A stretch of DNA of 64,000 nucleotides from Bacteroidales bacterium (lineage in GTDB: Bacteria > Bacteroidota > Bacteroidia > Bacteroidales > UBA932): assembly GCA_017501525.1 (NCBI GenBank), contig JAFVWT010000012.1, positions 1 through 64,000 on the forward strand. The letters run 5' to 3'. Below are positions 27,709-36,770 of the stretch, in pieces (position 1 is the stretch's first letter; each line of letters starts with the position of its first letter). Position numbers and translations under genes: made by a program. The notes beneath the pieces are model-generated. The model was not told the origin of the DNA and did not search any database. It saw nothing but the letters and a program-made list of their open reading frames with translations.

Positions 27709-30700
27709 AAAAGGACAGATCAGGTTTCATTCAGGGAGTGATTCAATATAAAAACATTGTCTATCTTCTTGTAGCAGTGTTTGTTGCCCTTGGAATTTTC
27801 TCGATTATGGAGATAAATAAGGATGAGTTTCCCACTTTCGAGATAAAAGAAGGGCTTGTGGTAGGAGTCTATCCCGGGGCTTCTGCAGAGCAGGTAGAAC
27901 AGCAACTGACCAAGCCTCTCGAAGATGTACTCTTTACAGTCCCCGAGGTGTTGCGCTCATCCAACTCATACACTCAAAACGGAATATGTTATATTTATGT
28001 CAATCTCGACTGCTCTCCGCAAAAGAAAAACGAGGTTTGGACAAAAATAAAAATGAAGCTGAGTTCCGCAAAAATGACTCTCCCTCCAGGAGTTCTGGCA
28101 GTACAAGTTATCGATGAATTCGGCAGTGTCTCCTCAATGCTGGTGGCAATGGAATCCTCTGACAAAAGTTATTCACAGCTCGAAAAATATGCTCAGGAAC
28201 TCTCTTCGAGGCTCTACGAACTGGAGAAATTGGCTTCTGTCAAAATTTTAGGCAAACAGCAGGAAGAGGTGGCTGTTACAGTCGACCAGCAGCTCCTTTC
28301 CAAATATATTCTAAATAACAATTCGCTCGTACTGGAACTCCAAAGCGGCTCTTTGCAACTGCTCAGTGGAAACTTCAAAACAGATTATATAAATGCCCCT
28401 TTGCTGGTGGAAGAGAATATCTCAACCCAAAGGCAAGTGGAGGAGAGTGTAGTGTGGTCAAGTCCTGATGGTGAGGCCCTTAGAGTAAAAGATATAGCTA
28501 CGGTCGAGAAGAGATATAAAACCCCGGACTCCTATGTCGCCTTCAATGGAAATTCTGCACTGGTCCTTTCCATTGAGATGAAACCCAAAAACAATATCGT
28601 AACTTTTGGGGATGAAGTGAGGGAAGTTTTGGAAAAATATAAAGATGAACTACCTGAAAGTGTTACCCTTACTACGATTTCGGATCAGCCTGAGGTGGTG
28701 CGTGTTTCGGTGTGGTCGTTTTTAAGGGATTTGCTCGTCTCGATGGTGGTGGTGATATTGGTGATGTTGTTGCTCTTTCCGATGCGTTCTGCCCTTATTG
28801 CCAGTTCTGCAGTCCCTGTCTGCGTGGCAGTTGCGGTAGCGATAATGTATCTTGTCGGAATGGAACTCAATACCGTGACACTTGCGGCGTTGATTGTGGT
28901 GTTGGGGATGATTGTAGACGATGCGGTGATAACGATGGATGGTTATATGGATAAAATGTCCAGAGGTTATGGAAGGGTAGAAGCGGCTGCGGTAAGTATG
29001 AAAGAACTTTTTGTCCCTATGTTGCTCGCTACCACTTCGATAAGTTTGATGTTCTTTCCTGTTTTGGGCATTATCTCGGGGTATCTCGGTGATTTTGTAA
29101 AGATGTTCCCCTGGGTGATTCTGATTGCTTTGACCGCTTCACTGATATATGCAGTTTTTGTGGTTCCCTCTCTGGAGGTCCACTATATCAGACAATTTGA
29201 ACAATCTCGTAAGAATTTATTGACCAGATTTCAAAGTCGTCTTTTCAATTCGATTCAAAGTGGGTATGAACGATTGCAAAATATCTGCTTCCGTCACCCT
29301 GTGATGACTGTTGGGGTTGGGGTCGCAGTGGTGCTGCTGGGAGTTTTTCTATTTACAAGAATCAATATCCAGATGATGCCTATGGCGGAGCGGGACTATT
29401 TTGCAGTGGAGATCTCTCTTGAGCCCGATTGTACCCTCGGACAGACAAAAGAGGTAGCCGATTCTCTTGGCAAGATTTTGAGCAGCGACCCTCGGATTGT
29501 CTCTGTAACCTCTTTTATAGGGACAGGGGCTCCACGATTTCACGCTACATACTCTCCTAAAATCCCATCAGCAACATTTGCACAGATGATTGTAAATACT
29601 GTGGACTCAAAAGAGACTTTCCGGATACTCAAAGATTATGAGAAAAAATATGAGTATTATTTCCCTTCGGCGCATGTGAGATTCAAACAATTGGATTATC
29701 AGGGAACCCCTGCTCCGATACAAATTTCATTCAAAGGTGGGGAATCTTCCCAAATGCAACCTTTTGCCGATTCTCTGAAAAAATATATGGTCGAATCGAT
29801 GGGTGGAACACTGAAATGGGTCCACACTGACAACGATAAGAGCAAATCTGTAATATCCCTTTCAATGGACGATTATGAGTCCTCCAGACTGGGTGTGAAC
29901 AGGGCTATGCTCTCGTTTTTTGTCTCGGAATTGACCGCAGGAGGCAATCTTGCAACACTCTGGGAAGATGGAAAGAAAGTCCCTGTAAATCTGTACAGTT
30001 CGACTATAACTCCCCAAATGTCCTATGCAGATATGATGGATCAGATGATTCCCGCTACATTGCCTTCGGTAATGGTCCCTTTGCGCCAGGTGGCTCAAAT
30101 TTCCCCAGAGTGGCACCCTGAAGTTATTTCCCATATCGGAGGGAAAGAGGTGGTCTCGGTATATGCAGACCTGAACAGTGGCAGCAGTCAGCCCGATGCA
30201 ATGAGAGAAATCAAAGATTTCCTCGCTTCTCAAATAGTTCCAAACCTTCCAGAAGGGGTGGAAGTTGACTTCGGTGGATTGTCGAGTGTCAATGGAAAAG
30301 TGATACCGGAGATTCTCCTCTCGTTGATTTGTGCAGTGCTGGTCCTTTTCGGATTCCTGTTGTACCATTTCAAAAATATCTCCCTTTCGGTTTTGACCAT
30401 AGTTTTGAGTCTGTTGTCACTTTTCGGGGCTTCATTTGGTCTTTGGATTTTCAATCTCGATTTCAGCATTACAGCTGTGTTGGGGGTAGTGAGTCTTATT
30501 GGAATTGTTGTCAGAAACGGTATTCTAATGTTCGAATATGCTCAGACACTTCGACTTGAACAGGGATTTGACCCTCGCAAGGCTGCTATGGAGGCCGGAA
30601 AACGCAGGGCAAGGCCTATCTTTTTGACCTCTTGCACCACCGCTTTGGGAGTGTTGCCGATGGTTATCAGCGCTGACGACCTGTGGATGCCGATGGGAGT

Positions 30701-30791
30701 TGTAATTTGCTTTGGAACAATGCTTTCCATCGTTTTGATTGTAGAAATAATGCCTGTTTGTTATTGGTTGATGTATAGAAATGAAAAATAG
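27705..30791 (+). CDS. RND efflux permease (HAE1/AcrB-like)
   Basis: An inner-membrane proton-driven pump of 1028 residues with the duplicated six-segment RND layout. The first half has DEFPTFEIKEG and YPGASAEQVEQQLTKPLEDVLF. The transmembrane-4 motif GMIVDDAVITMDGYM carries the adjacent Asp pair needed for proton relay, which places it with drug or organic-substrate pumps rather than metal exporters. The C-terminal half ends with GKRRARPIFLTSCTTALG and a short tail. The substrate is unknown. It overlaps the TolC-like gene by 11 bases. Confidence 0.95.
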   Translation: MKKDRSGFIQGVIQYKNIVYLLVAVFVALGIFSIMEINKDEFPTFEIKEGLVVGVYPGASAEQVEQQLTKPLEDVLFTVPEVLRSSNSYTQNGICYIYVNLDCSPQKKNEVWTKIKMKLSSAKMTLPPGVLAVQVIDEFGSVSSMLVAMESSDKSYSQLEKYAQELSSRLYELEKLASVKILGKQQEEVAVTVDQQLLSKYILNNNSLVLELQSGSLQLLSGNFKTDYINAPLLVEENISTQRQVEESVVWSSPDGEALRVKDIATVEKRYKTPDSYVAFNGNSALVLSIEMKPKNNIVTFGDEVREVLEKYKDELPESVTLTTISDQPEVVRVSVWSFLRDLLVSMVVVILVMLLLFPMRSALIASSAVPVCVAVAVAIMYLVGMELNTVTLAALIVVLGMIVDDAVITMDGYMDKMSRGYGRVEAAAVSMKELFVPMLLATTSISLMFFPVLGIISGYLGDFVKMFPWVILIALTASLIYAVFVVPSLEVHYIRQFEQSRKNLLTRFQSRLFNSIQSGYERLQNICFRHPVMTVGVGVAVVLLGVFLFTRINIQMMPMAERDYFAVEISLEPDCTLGQTKEVADSLGKILSSDPRIVSVTSFIGTGAPRFHATYSPKIPSATFAQMIVNTVDSKETFRILKDYEKKYEYYFPSAHVRFKQLDYQGTPAPIQISFKGGESSQMQPFADSLKKYMVESMGGTLKWVHTDNDKSKSVISLSMDDYESSRLGVNRAMLSFFVSELTAGGNLATLWEDGKKVPVNLYSSTITPQMSYADMMDQMIPATLPSVMVPLRQVAQISPEWHPEVISHIGGKEVVSVYADLNSGSSQPDAMREIKDFLASQIVPNLPEGVEVDFGGLSSVNGKVIPEILLSLICAVLVLFGFLLYHFKNISLSVLTIVLSLLSLFGASFGLWIFNLDFSITAVLGVVSLIGIVVRNGILMFEYAQTLRLEQGFDPRKAAMEAGKRRARPIFLTSCTTALGVLPMVISADDLWMPMGVVICFGTMLSIVLIVEIMPVCYWLMYRNEK

Positions 30792-32157
30792 AATAATCAT
30801 ATTAGCACTCTTTTTCTCTTGGGGGCTTTCCGCCGCTGCCCAATCTGTAAACTTGTCTTTGCAACAGTGTAAAGAGATGGCTTCAGTGGCAGACCCTTAT
30901 TTGAAAAACTCCTATCTCGATTTGCTTTCTGCCAAGTCGCAGAAGAAAGAGGCCTTTGCAGAATATTTTCCTAAAGTTTCGATAAATTCTTTTGGATTCT
31001 GGTCGTACAATCCATTAATCAGACTCGATGCCTACTCCATTTTGGGGAATGATCCCTGGGTCGGCAAGGTCGATAATGCTCTGAAAGAGTTGAATAAAGA
31101 GTTTGGAACTCCGTACGAGATTACAATGCTCGATTATGGGTTTACCGCTTCATTGATGGTGGTGCAGCCTCTGTTTGTCGGAGGGAGGATTATCAAAGGA
31201 AACCAATTGGCAAAAGTTGGAGTTCAAGCGGCTCAAAACCAATATAATATCCAGGTGCGCCAAACTAATGAGCAGGTGGAGCAATCGTATTGGGAAATAG
31301 TCGCATTGGAACAAAAGATGAAAACACTGGACCATCTGCAAGAACTTTTGGAATCGTTGCAGAAGGATGCTCAGGCGGCAGTCGATGCGGGACTCACCAC
31401 CGATACAGATTTGCTTTTGGTCAAGATTAAGAAAAACGAACTTCGCAGTGGAAAAATTGAGTTGCAGGGGGGAATCAGATTGCTGAAAATGAAACTTTTC
31501 AATTCAATTGGTCAAAAATACAGCTTCCTCGAGAGTCTCTCCGATTCGACTGCACCTTATGTGGACAGCATACGGTTGTCGGATGATTTCAGGAATTTGC
31601 TATCTCCTGAAAATTATTACAAATCTGAGGAACAGATGCTTCAGGAAATGGATGAAGGAAAGCTCCTCTCTCTGATGGTGCAGGCCAAGGAACTCGAAAA
31701 ACGGATGGCCCTCGGGGAGGTTCTTCCGCAAGTGATGCTCGGTGCTTCGACAGGTTATTCCCATATAACTGAATCTCAGTTCAATGGAACGGTGTTTGCC
31801 ACAATTTCTATCCCTATTTCAGATTGGGGTAAGGCATCACATAAATTGAAAAGACTTGAAAATCAGGTTCAAAAGGCTCAGAATGAACAGGAGTATCTCC
31901 AGTCAATGCTTTTGCTCCAAATCCGTCAGTTGTGGCTCGATTTGAATATCTGCTGGGATAAAATGTCTGTGGCGGCAGAGAGTGTGGAGATGGCCAAAAG
32001 CAGTGTTGAAAAACAGACAAATGAGTATCAGGCCGGGCTTGTTTCAATGTCAGATTTGCTTACCACCCAGTCTTCTTTGTTTGAGGCAGTTGAGGTCTAT
32101 TTAAATGCTCAAATAGAATATAGTAAAGCACTTACTGACTATCTTGGACGTCAGTAA
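30781..32157 (+). CDS. TolC-family outer membrane efflux channel
   Basis: An outer membrane factor of 458 residues: signal peptide about 1-20 (ending Ala-Ala-Ala-Gln), then two long helical repeats rich in Gln and Glu with the family pattern QQCKEMA and VEQSYWEIVALEQKM, and a strand segment GTVFATISIPISDWGK. It completes the adaptor-permease-channel operon. The last dozen codons form a 14-base perfect inverted repeat that probably acts as a terminator. Confidence 0.92.
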   Translation: MKNRIIILALFFSWGLSAAAQSVNLSLQQCKEMASVADPYLKNSYLDLLSAKSQKKEAFAEYFPKVSINSFGFWSYNPLIRLDAYSILGNDPWVGKVDNALKELNKEFGTPYEITMLDYGFTASLMVVQPLFVGGRIIKGNQLAKVGVQAAQNQYNIQVRQTNEQVEQSYWEIVALEQKMKTLDHLQELLESLQKDAQAAVDAGLTTDTDLLLVKIKKNELRSGKIELQGGIRLLKMKLFNSIGQKYSFLESLSDSTAPYVDSIRLSDDFRNLLSPENYYKSEEQMLQEMDEGKLLSLMVQAKELEKRMALGEVLPQVMLGASTGYSHITESQFNGTVFATISIPISDWGKASHKLKRLENQVQKAQNEQEYLQSMLLLQIRQLWLDLNICWDKMSVAAESVEMAKSSVEKQTNEYQAGLVSMSDLLTTQSSLFEAVEVYLNAQIEYSKALTDYLGRQ

Positions 32158-32163
32158 GTGCTT
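32126..32163. terminator. Bidirectional hairpin at the tolC / TonB receptor junction
   Basis: AAGCACTTACTGAC (32126-32139) pairs perfectly over 14 bases with GTCAGTAAGTGCTT (32150-32163) across a 10-base loop. The left arm and loop are coding in the last tolC codons; the right arm spans the stop. Followed by TTTACTATATT on the minus strand, it best serves the TonB receptor gene, but could stop both transcripts. Confidence 0.75.
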
Positions 32164-32173
32164 GTGGATCTGC

Positions 32174-34396
32174 TTAGAATTTGTAACTCAATTTTAGCAT
32201 AAAGTTGATAGGTGCTTGTGGAAATATTCCGATGTCAGAAACTATTTTGCCGCTATCGGTATCGTAAACATTGTAGGTCCATCCATCTGCATAGAAGAGG
32301 TGGTTTGTGAGGTTATTGATATAACCGCTTAGTTCAATCACTCCTGTCGGGAGATTGAATGAGTGCGATGCCATCAAATTTACTACATAATACTCAGGAA
32401 TTGCTCTCAGATCAGATGATGTGTTGTCGATATATTGTTTGCTGACATATTTTCCATTGATGGAGATTGTCGTTTTCTTGAATGGCTTGAATGAGAACTG
32501 GAGCATTCCGATAACTGAAGGGGACATTAGCATATCGGTTTGTCCGAAATCTATTTCCTGTTGTCCTGGCAGATATTCCCAAGAAGAGTTTATTCTGTCA
32601 AAATATCCTTTGAAATCGTTTATTTTGTTGAGACTCAATGTAGTGTTTGCATCAATAGTAAGCCATTTAAGGGGTTTCCATGCTGCTGCCAATTCTATCC
32701 CTCTTCTGAATCCGCGGCCGACATTCTCTTTTATAGCGTAACCAACATCGCTCAATTTACCTGTTTCAAGGAGCATATCCCAGTACTCCATCAGATATAT
32801 ATTGGCTGATGCGGCTACTTTTTCAGATTCGTATGAATATCCTATTTCGATATCCAGCATCATTTCAGGTTTGAGTTCCTTGGTCTCTTCTCCGAGGTTC
32901 CGGCTAATTATGACCTCTTTAATGTCGCTTCGGCCGGGTTCCCGATGGCCTATTGCACCTGAGAGGAATGCTTTGTGCCCTTCTGCAAAATTGAAAGTTA
33001 CACCTGCTTTAGGATTGAAGAAGTTCCAAACTTTGTTGTAGTCCAGTGGTGCGCCGTCATCATCTGGTCCGTTCATATCCAGTCCGACACCTCTGTATTG
33101 GATATCAGCAAAGGCGGTAAACCAATTTACGGGTGTGTATTCACCTCTGATAAAAGCACTTGCTTCCTTTTTGAGACCTGTGTTGGCGTACCAGTAGTGA
33201 TTTTCGTAGTCATATCCGCTCTCCTGGCCAAGAATGTCGCTCCATAGGACTTTTCCGAAGTGGTTGCCGTCGTATAATGAGAGACTGATACCCGCTGTAA
33301 GATCCAGCTTAGATGTTTTGTACTTTAAATCTGAGTTTATCAGATAAAAGTTGTTGGCCATAGCCTTTCTGATAATGAAGTCTCCTTCAAATAACTCATT
33401 GAAACCATAGTCGGTTGATTCTTTTCCGGTTTTATAGTTTTCGTAATATCCATCCCCGCGGGTGTAGTTTACAGATGTACTCCATGCCAATTTGGAGTTG
33501 AACTGGTGAGTGTAGTTGAGCATCACAAAATGTTGGGTGTAGTTGTCGCTTTCATTATCATAGTAGCGAACATTTCCATATTGGTCATAATATTCACCGG
33601 CGGGGTTGTATCGGCGGTCTTTTTCGTATTGATCCAGTGAGATTCCGTTCCAGGTTATCCCTGTATGCTGATCACCCATAAGATAGGTAAGCTTTAAGGA
33701 GTTGTTTTCATTCATCCATCCTACATTTGCCAAAAGGGATTGTACATTTGCAAAGGCATTTCTGATATATCCATCTGTATAATTTCTTGAGTAGGTAAAG
33801 TCAAAATATAACCCGGATTTCATTTTTCCTGTACCTGCCGAACCTGTAGCCATAAAAGTATTGTAGGAACCTGCACTTAAATCGGCAGATGCATATGGTT
33901 TGAGCGCAACACTTGATGTGCTCATATTGATGCTTGCTCCAAATGCACCTGTCCCATTTGTGGAGATTCCGATACCTCTCTGTAATTGTATTGAACTAAG
34001 CATATTGCCTAATGATGGTATATTTACCCAAAATACCTCCTGGGATTCAGGGTTGTTTAGTGCCACTCCATTGATAGTGACATTGATTTGTGAACTTTTG
34101 CTCCCCCGAATAGTCATTTTTGAATATCCTAAGCCTGTACCTCCCTCAGTAACAGAGACCACTGATGGCTGAAGAGACAGCGACATAGGGATTGAAAAGA
34201 TAGGATTGCTCTCTTTCAGTTCCTTTTTTGAGATTAAAGTGTAAGTGACAGGAGTAGACTTTCCTGCTCTTGAAGCATAAATGACTACACTATCCAGTTT
34301 TTCAATTCTGACAGTGTCTTCGACACAAGCACCTTGTACCTTTGTCGGAATGGCTGCAATTAATACAGCAAGTGTTAAAAATAAAAAACCTCGCAT
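32174..34396 (-). CDS. TonB-dependent receptor, TPP-riboswitch controlled (probable thiamine-compound uptake)
   Basis: An outer-membrane receptor of 740 residues from the ATG at 34396; a TTG 9 bases upstream is in frame but less likely. It has a signal peptide (about 1-22, ending Val-Gln-Gly-Ala), a plug domain (about 45-160; MTIRGSKSSQINVTINGVALNNP, IQLQRGIG), and a 22-strand-type barrel ending in MLKLSYKF. A TPP aptamer lies just upstream, so expression should fall when thiamine diphosphate is plentiful. The likely role is import of thiamine or a precursor, known for riboswitch-linked Bacteroidetes receptors; the exact ligand is not shown. No inner-membrane thiamine transporter lies nearby. 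Confidence 0.9.
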   Translation of the reverse strand: MRGFLFLTLAVLIAAIPTKVQGACVEDTVRIEKLDSVVIYASRAGKSTPVTYTLISKKELKESNPIFSIPMSLSLQPSVVSVTEGGTGLGYSKMTIRGSKSSQINVTINGVALNNPESQEVFWVNIPSLGNMLSSIQLQRGIGISTNGTGAFGASINMSTSSVALKPYASADLSAGSYNTFMATGSAGTGKMKSGLYFDFTYSRNYTDGYIRNAFANVQSLLANVGWMNENNSLKLTYLMGDQHTGITWNGISLDQYEKDRRYNPAGEYYDQYGNVRYYDNESDNYTQHFVMLNYTHQFNSKLAWSTSVNYTRGDGYYENYKTGKESTDYGFNELFEGDFIIRKAMANNFYLINSDLKYKTSKLDLTAGISLSLYDGNHFGKVLWSDILGQESGYDYENHYWYANTGLKKEASAFIRGEYTPVNWFTAFADIQYRGVGLDMNGPDDDGAPLDYNKVWNFFNPKAGVTFNFAEGHKAFLSGAIGHREPGRSDIKEVIISRNLGEETKELKPEMMLDIEIGYSYESEKVAASANIYLMEYWDMLLETGKLSDVGYAIKENVGRGFRRGIELAAAWKPLKWLTIDANTTLSLNKINDFKGYFDRINSSWEYLPGQQEIDFGQTDMLMSPSVIGMLQFSFKPFKKTTISINGKYVSKQYIDNTSSDLRAIPEYYVVNLMASHSFNLPTGVIELSGYINNLTNHLFYADGWTYNVYDTDSGKIVSDIGIFPQAPINFMLKLSYKF

Positions 34397-34439
34397 ATTT
34401 ATCAAAATGCAAGGGGTGTACAGTGTTCGTACTCGAGAT

Positions 34440-34533
34440 ATTTGGCCTACGTCAGCATTATCTGAATCAGGTCTCTGGGTATAATCTCAGCCGCCGTTTG
34501 AATTACTCTCAGGATATTCGGCACCCCTTATAT
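34440..34533 (-). promoter_or_regulatory. TPP riboswitch (THI element)
   Basis: On the minus strand the conserved core is intact: AAGGGGTGCC opening P2/P3, the CTGAGA box closed by ATACCC, the CCTGAT box, then GATAATGCTGACGTAGG with a TCAG/CTGA P5 stem and a CCT/AGG P4 stem. P3 (GCCG with CGGC) carries a longer arm than usual. P1 looks weak. The 5' AAGGGGTG (34522-34529) is also exactly complementary to CACCCCTT (34411-34418), 15 bases before the start codon, which could be the switching helix. Confidence 0.93.
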
Positions 34534-34588
34534 TAATGTTTAGGGAACTTCCCTACATGTCATCATATGGACTTTCCATTGGACACCA

Positions 34589-34619
34589 CAAAGTTATCTA
34601 CGAAGCACAAAATCTCCAA
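34589..34619 (-). promoter_or_regulatory. Probable promoter of the TPP riboswitch transcript
   Basis: On the minus strand: TTG (34617-34619), 20 bases, TAACTTTG (34589-34596). It is about 60 bases upstream of the aptamer, close to the -33/-7 pattern with one extra spacer base. Confidence 0.6.
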
Positions 34620-34644
34620 AAATATTTTTAGCTCTACATAAAAG

Positions 34645-34670
34645 TTCTATAAGGGATGTTCTGTAAAATC
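34645..34670 (+). repeat. Short interspersed repeat, divergent copy
   Basis: TTCTATAAGGGATGTTCTGT followed by AAAATC. The AAGGGATGTTCTRTAAAAT part is shared almost exactly with the copy at 62583. Confidence 0.5.
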
Positions 34671-34757
34671 GACAAAGGATAGGATTCCATATCAATCCCG
34701 ATAAAGCAATTTACGGAACTGTTTTAAGGTTCCGGAGCGCTTTTATTATCTTGTTCT

Positions 34758-36638
34758 CTATTCGCTCAGTTCAATCCATCGGAGTTCCTTTTCGTCTGTC
34801 AGATTGATGATTTCTCCGATTCTTATAGATGCTTCAGTGAGTTGCTCCGGTGTGCAGTTACCGCTGGAAAGAAGCTCTTCAAGTTCCTTCTTCTCAGAGG
34901 ACAGTAATTCCAAATCTTTCTCTATCTGCTCCAGTTCCTTTTGCTCCTTATATGTGAGTTTGCGTTTGGTAGGGGTGCTACCCTCTTTTGCCACATACTC
35001 TTTTTTATCTTTTTGGGGCATCTCTTTCTTTAAAGAGGAATCTTTCTGAAAATAAGACGATTTCTGATAGTCTCTATAATCGGAATAACTTCCCGGAAAA
35101 TCTTTGATTTCCCCGTCTCCTTTGAAAATAAACAGGTGATCGACTATCTTGTCAAGGAAGAATCTGTCGTGAGAAACTATTATAACGGAGCCCTTAAATG
35201 TTTTGAGATACTCTTCGAGGACATTGAGGGTTAAGATGTCGAGATCGTTTGTCGGTTCGTCGAGTATAAGCAGGTTTGGGGCTGCAATCAGTATGCTTAG
35301 CAGATAGAGTCTTCGTTTTTCTCCTCCGCTGAGCTTTTCAATTTTGCTGTAATGTGTTGACGGAGGAAACAGGAAGTAATTCAGAAACGAGGATGCAGAG
35401 ATTACTTTTCCGTCGGCGAGGGTAATGTTGTCGGCTATTTCGTGTACAAATTCAATGACAGTCTGTCCGGTTTTAAAATTTATACCTCCCTGTCTGTAAT
35501 AGCCGATTTTTAATGTGCTTCCTCTATCTATTTCTCCCGATGTAGGTTGTAGTTCTGCTGTAAGAAGATTCAGGAATGTACTTTTTCCTACCCCGTTCTT
35601 ACCTATGATTCCAACCTTCTCCCCCGGTGCAAAATTGTAGGAGAAATCTTTTACCCCAATAAAATCTTCCCATCTGTAATGCAAATTCTTACAATTGATT
35701 ATCTTTTTGCCAAGACGGGACATTCCAGCTTTTATTTCTATATTTTGCTCTTTAATATGCATTGAGGCCCTCTCTTTGATTTCCTCAAAGGCATTGACCC
35801 TGTATTTGGCCTTGGTACCGCGTGCGCAGGGGGTCCTTCTTATCCAGTCAAGTTCTGTGCGTAGAAGATTCTTCGCTTTTTCTGTAGCAGCATTGAAGTT
35901 TGTAATCCTCTCCTCCCTTTTTTCAAGGAAATAGGAGTAATTGCCATTATATCTGTAAAGGGTTCCGTCTGCCATTTCCATAATGGTATTGCAGACTCTG
36001 TCAAGAAAATATCTGTCGTGTGTAACCATAAGCAAGGTACATCTTGAGCGGCCTAAGTAGTTTTCAAGATATTCAATGCTCTCAAGGTCAAGGTGATTGG
36101 TTGGCTCGTCCATAACGATCAGTTCAGGATGTGAGATAAGCAGTGCTGCCAGGGCCACTCTTTTCTTTTCACCTCCGCTGAGTGAATCTGCCTTCCTGTT
36201 CATATTATTGATTCTTAGAGTTGAAAGAATCTCACTTATCTGCTGTTCATAATTCCAGGCGTCTGCAGCATCCATTGCCGCAATTGCTTTCTCAATCCTT
36301 TTCTTGTCCCCTCCGGCAATAGCTTCTTCGTACTCCTTGATTATTGTCCCTTTTTGACCACCTTTCTCAAAGACAATCTGAAAAATGGTTTTATCATTGG
36401 AGTAGTTTTGTTCCTGTTCAAGGAAAGCTACTGAAATATCTTTCAAGAATGTAACTTTGCCATCTCCATCCGAGCTGTCTTCCCCTGCTATAATTTTCAA
36501 CAGGGATGTTTTTCCTGTTCCGTTGGGGGCAACCAATGCAATCTTGTCACCTTCATTTATATTGAATGAAACATTTTCAAATAAAGTCCTGTCCCCGTAG
36601 TGTTTGGAGATATTTTCTACTTCAAGGTAATTAGCCAT
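34758..36638 (-). CDS. ABC-F family ATPase (Uup-like)
   Basis: A cytoplasmic protein of 626 residues with two ABC domains and no membrane segment. I take the ATG at 36638 (MANYLEVENISKHYGD), since a promoter box lies inside the longer reading. Both domains have Walker A (APNGTGKTS and GKNGVGKST), signatures LSGGEKKRVALAAL and LSGGEKRRLYLLSI, and Walker B followed by DEPTNHLD / DEPTNDLD. A C-terminal Lys/Glu-rich coiled coil (about 540-626) is as in Uup. ABC-F proteins act on ribosomes or in DNA-linked processes. It is head-to-head with a ribosomal-protein operon. Confidence 0.92.
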   Translation of the reverse strand: MANYLEVENISKHYGDRTLFENVSFNINEGDKIALVAPNGTGKTSLLKIIAGEDSSDGDGKVTFLKDISVAFLEQEQNYSNDKTIFQIVFEKGGQKGTIIKEYEEAIAGGDKKRIEKAIAAMDAADAWNYEQQISEILSTLRINNMNRKADSLSGGEKKRVALAALLISHPELIVMDEPTNHLDLESIEYLENYLGRSRCTLLMVTHDRYFLDRVCNTIMEMADGTLYRYNGNYSYFLEKREERITNFNAATEKAKNLLRTELDWIRRTPCARGTKAKYRVNAFEEIKERASMHIKEQNIEIKAGMSRLGKKIINCKNLHYRWEDFIGVKDFSYNFAPGEKVGIIGKNGVGKSTFLNLLTAELQPTSGEIDRGSTLKIGYYRQGGINFKTGQTVIEFVHEIADNITLADGKVISASSFLNYFLFPPSTHYSKIEKLSGGEKRRLYLLSILIAAPNLLILDEPTNDLDILTLNVLEEYLKTFKGSVIIVSHDRFFLDKIVDHLFIFKGDGEIKDFPGSYSDYRDYQKSSYFQKDSSLKKEMPQKDKKEYVAKEGSTPTKRKLTYKEQKELEQIEKDLELLSSEKKELEELLSSGNCTPEQLTEASIRIGEIINLTDEKELRWIELSE

Positions 36639-36657
36639 TTTGTCGTTTATTATCTGG

Positions 36658-36665
36658 CAAATATA
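36658..36665 (-). promoter_or_regulatory. Putative -7 box of the ABC-F gene
   Basis: TATATTTG on the minus strand, 19 bases before the chosen ATG. It overlaps the upstream region of the divergent rplC promoter. No -33 TTG is seen. Confidence 0.45.
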
Positions 36666-36677
36666 CCGCATAAATCG

Positions 36678-36707
36678 TTGTAAATTAAAAAAATAGTGTT
36701 ATATTTG
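36678..36707 (+). promoter_or_regulatory. Promoter of the ribosomal protein operon
   Basis: TTG (36678-36680), 19 bases, TATATTTG (36700-36707): a complete match. The leader of about 60 bases holds a small hairpin, CCCAC (36711-36715) with GTGGG (36725-36729), which could take part in feedback control by a ribosomal protein; that is inference. Confidence 0.8.
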
Positions 36708-36770
36708 CAGCCCACAAAAAGAACGTGGGACTATTAACTAATTAATTATCAATAATTTAATATTAAACCA

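Larger units (their letters stand above)
34534..34757. other. Gap upstream of the riboswitch
   Basis: Holds the probable promoter of the riboswitch transcript (34589-34619), a small perfect hairpin around 34546-34558 (AGGGAA/TTCCCT), a member of the short interspersed repeats (34645-34670), and a stem CGGAAC...GTTCCG at 34714-34734 that may end the ABC-F transcript. Nothing coding is seen. Confidence 0.5.
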
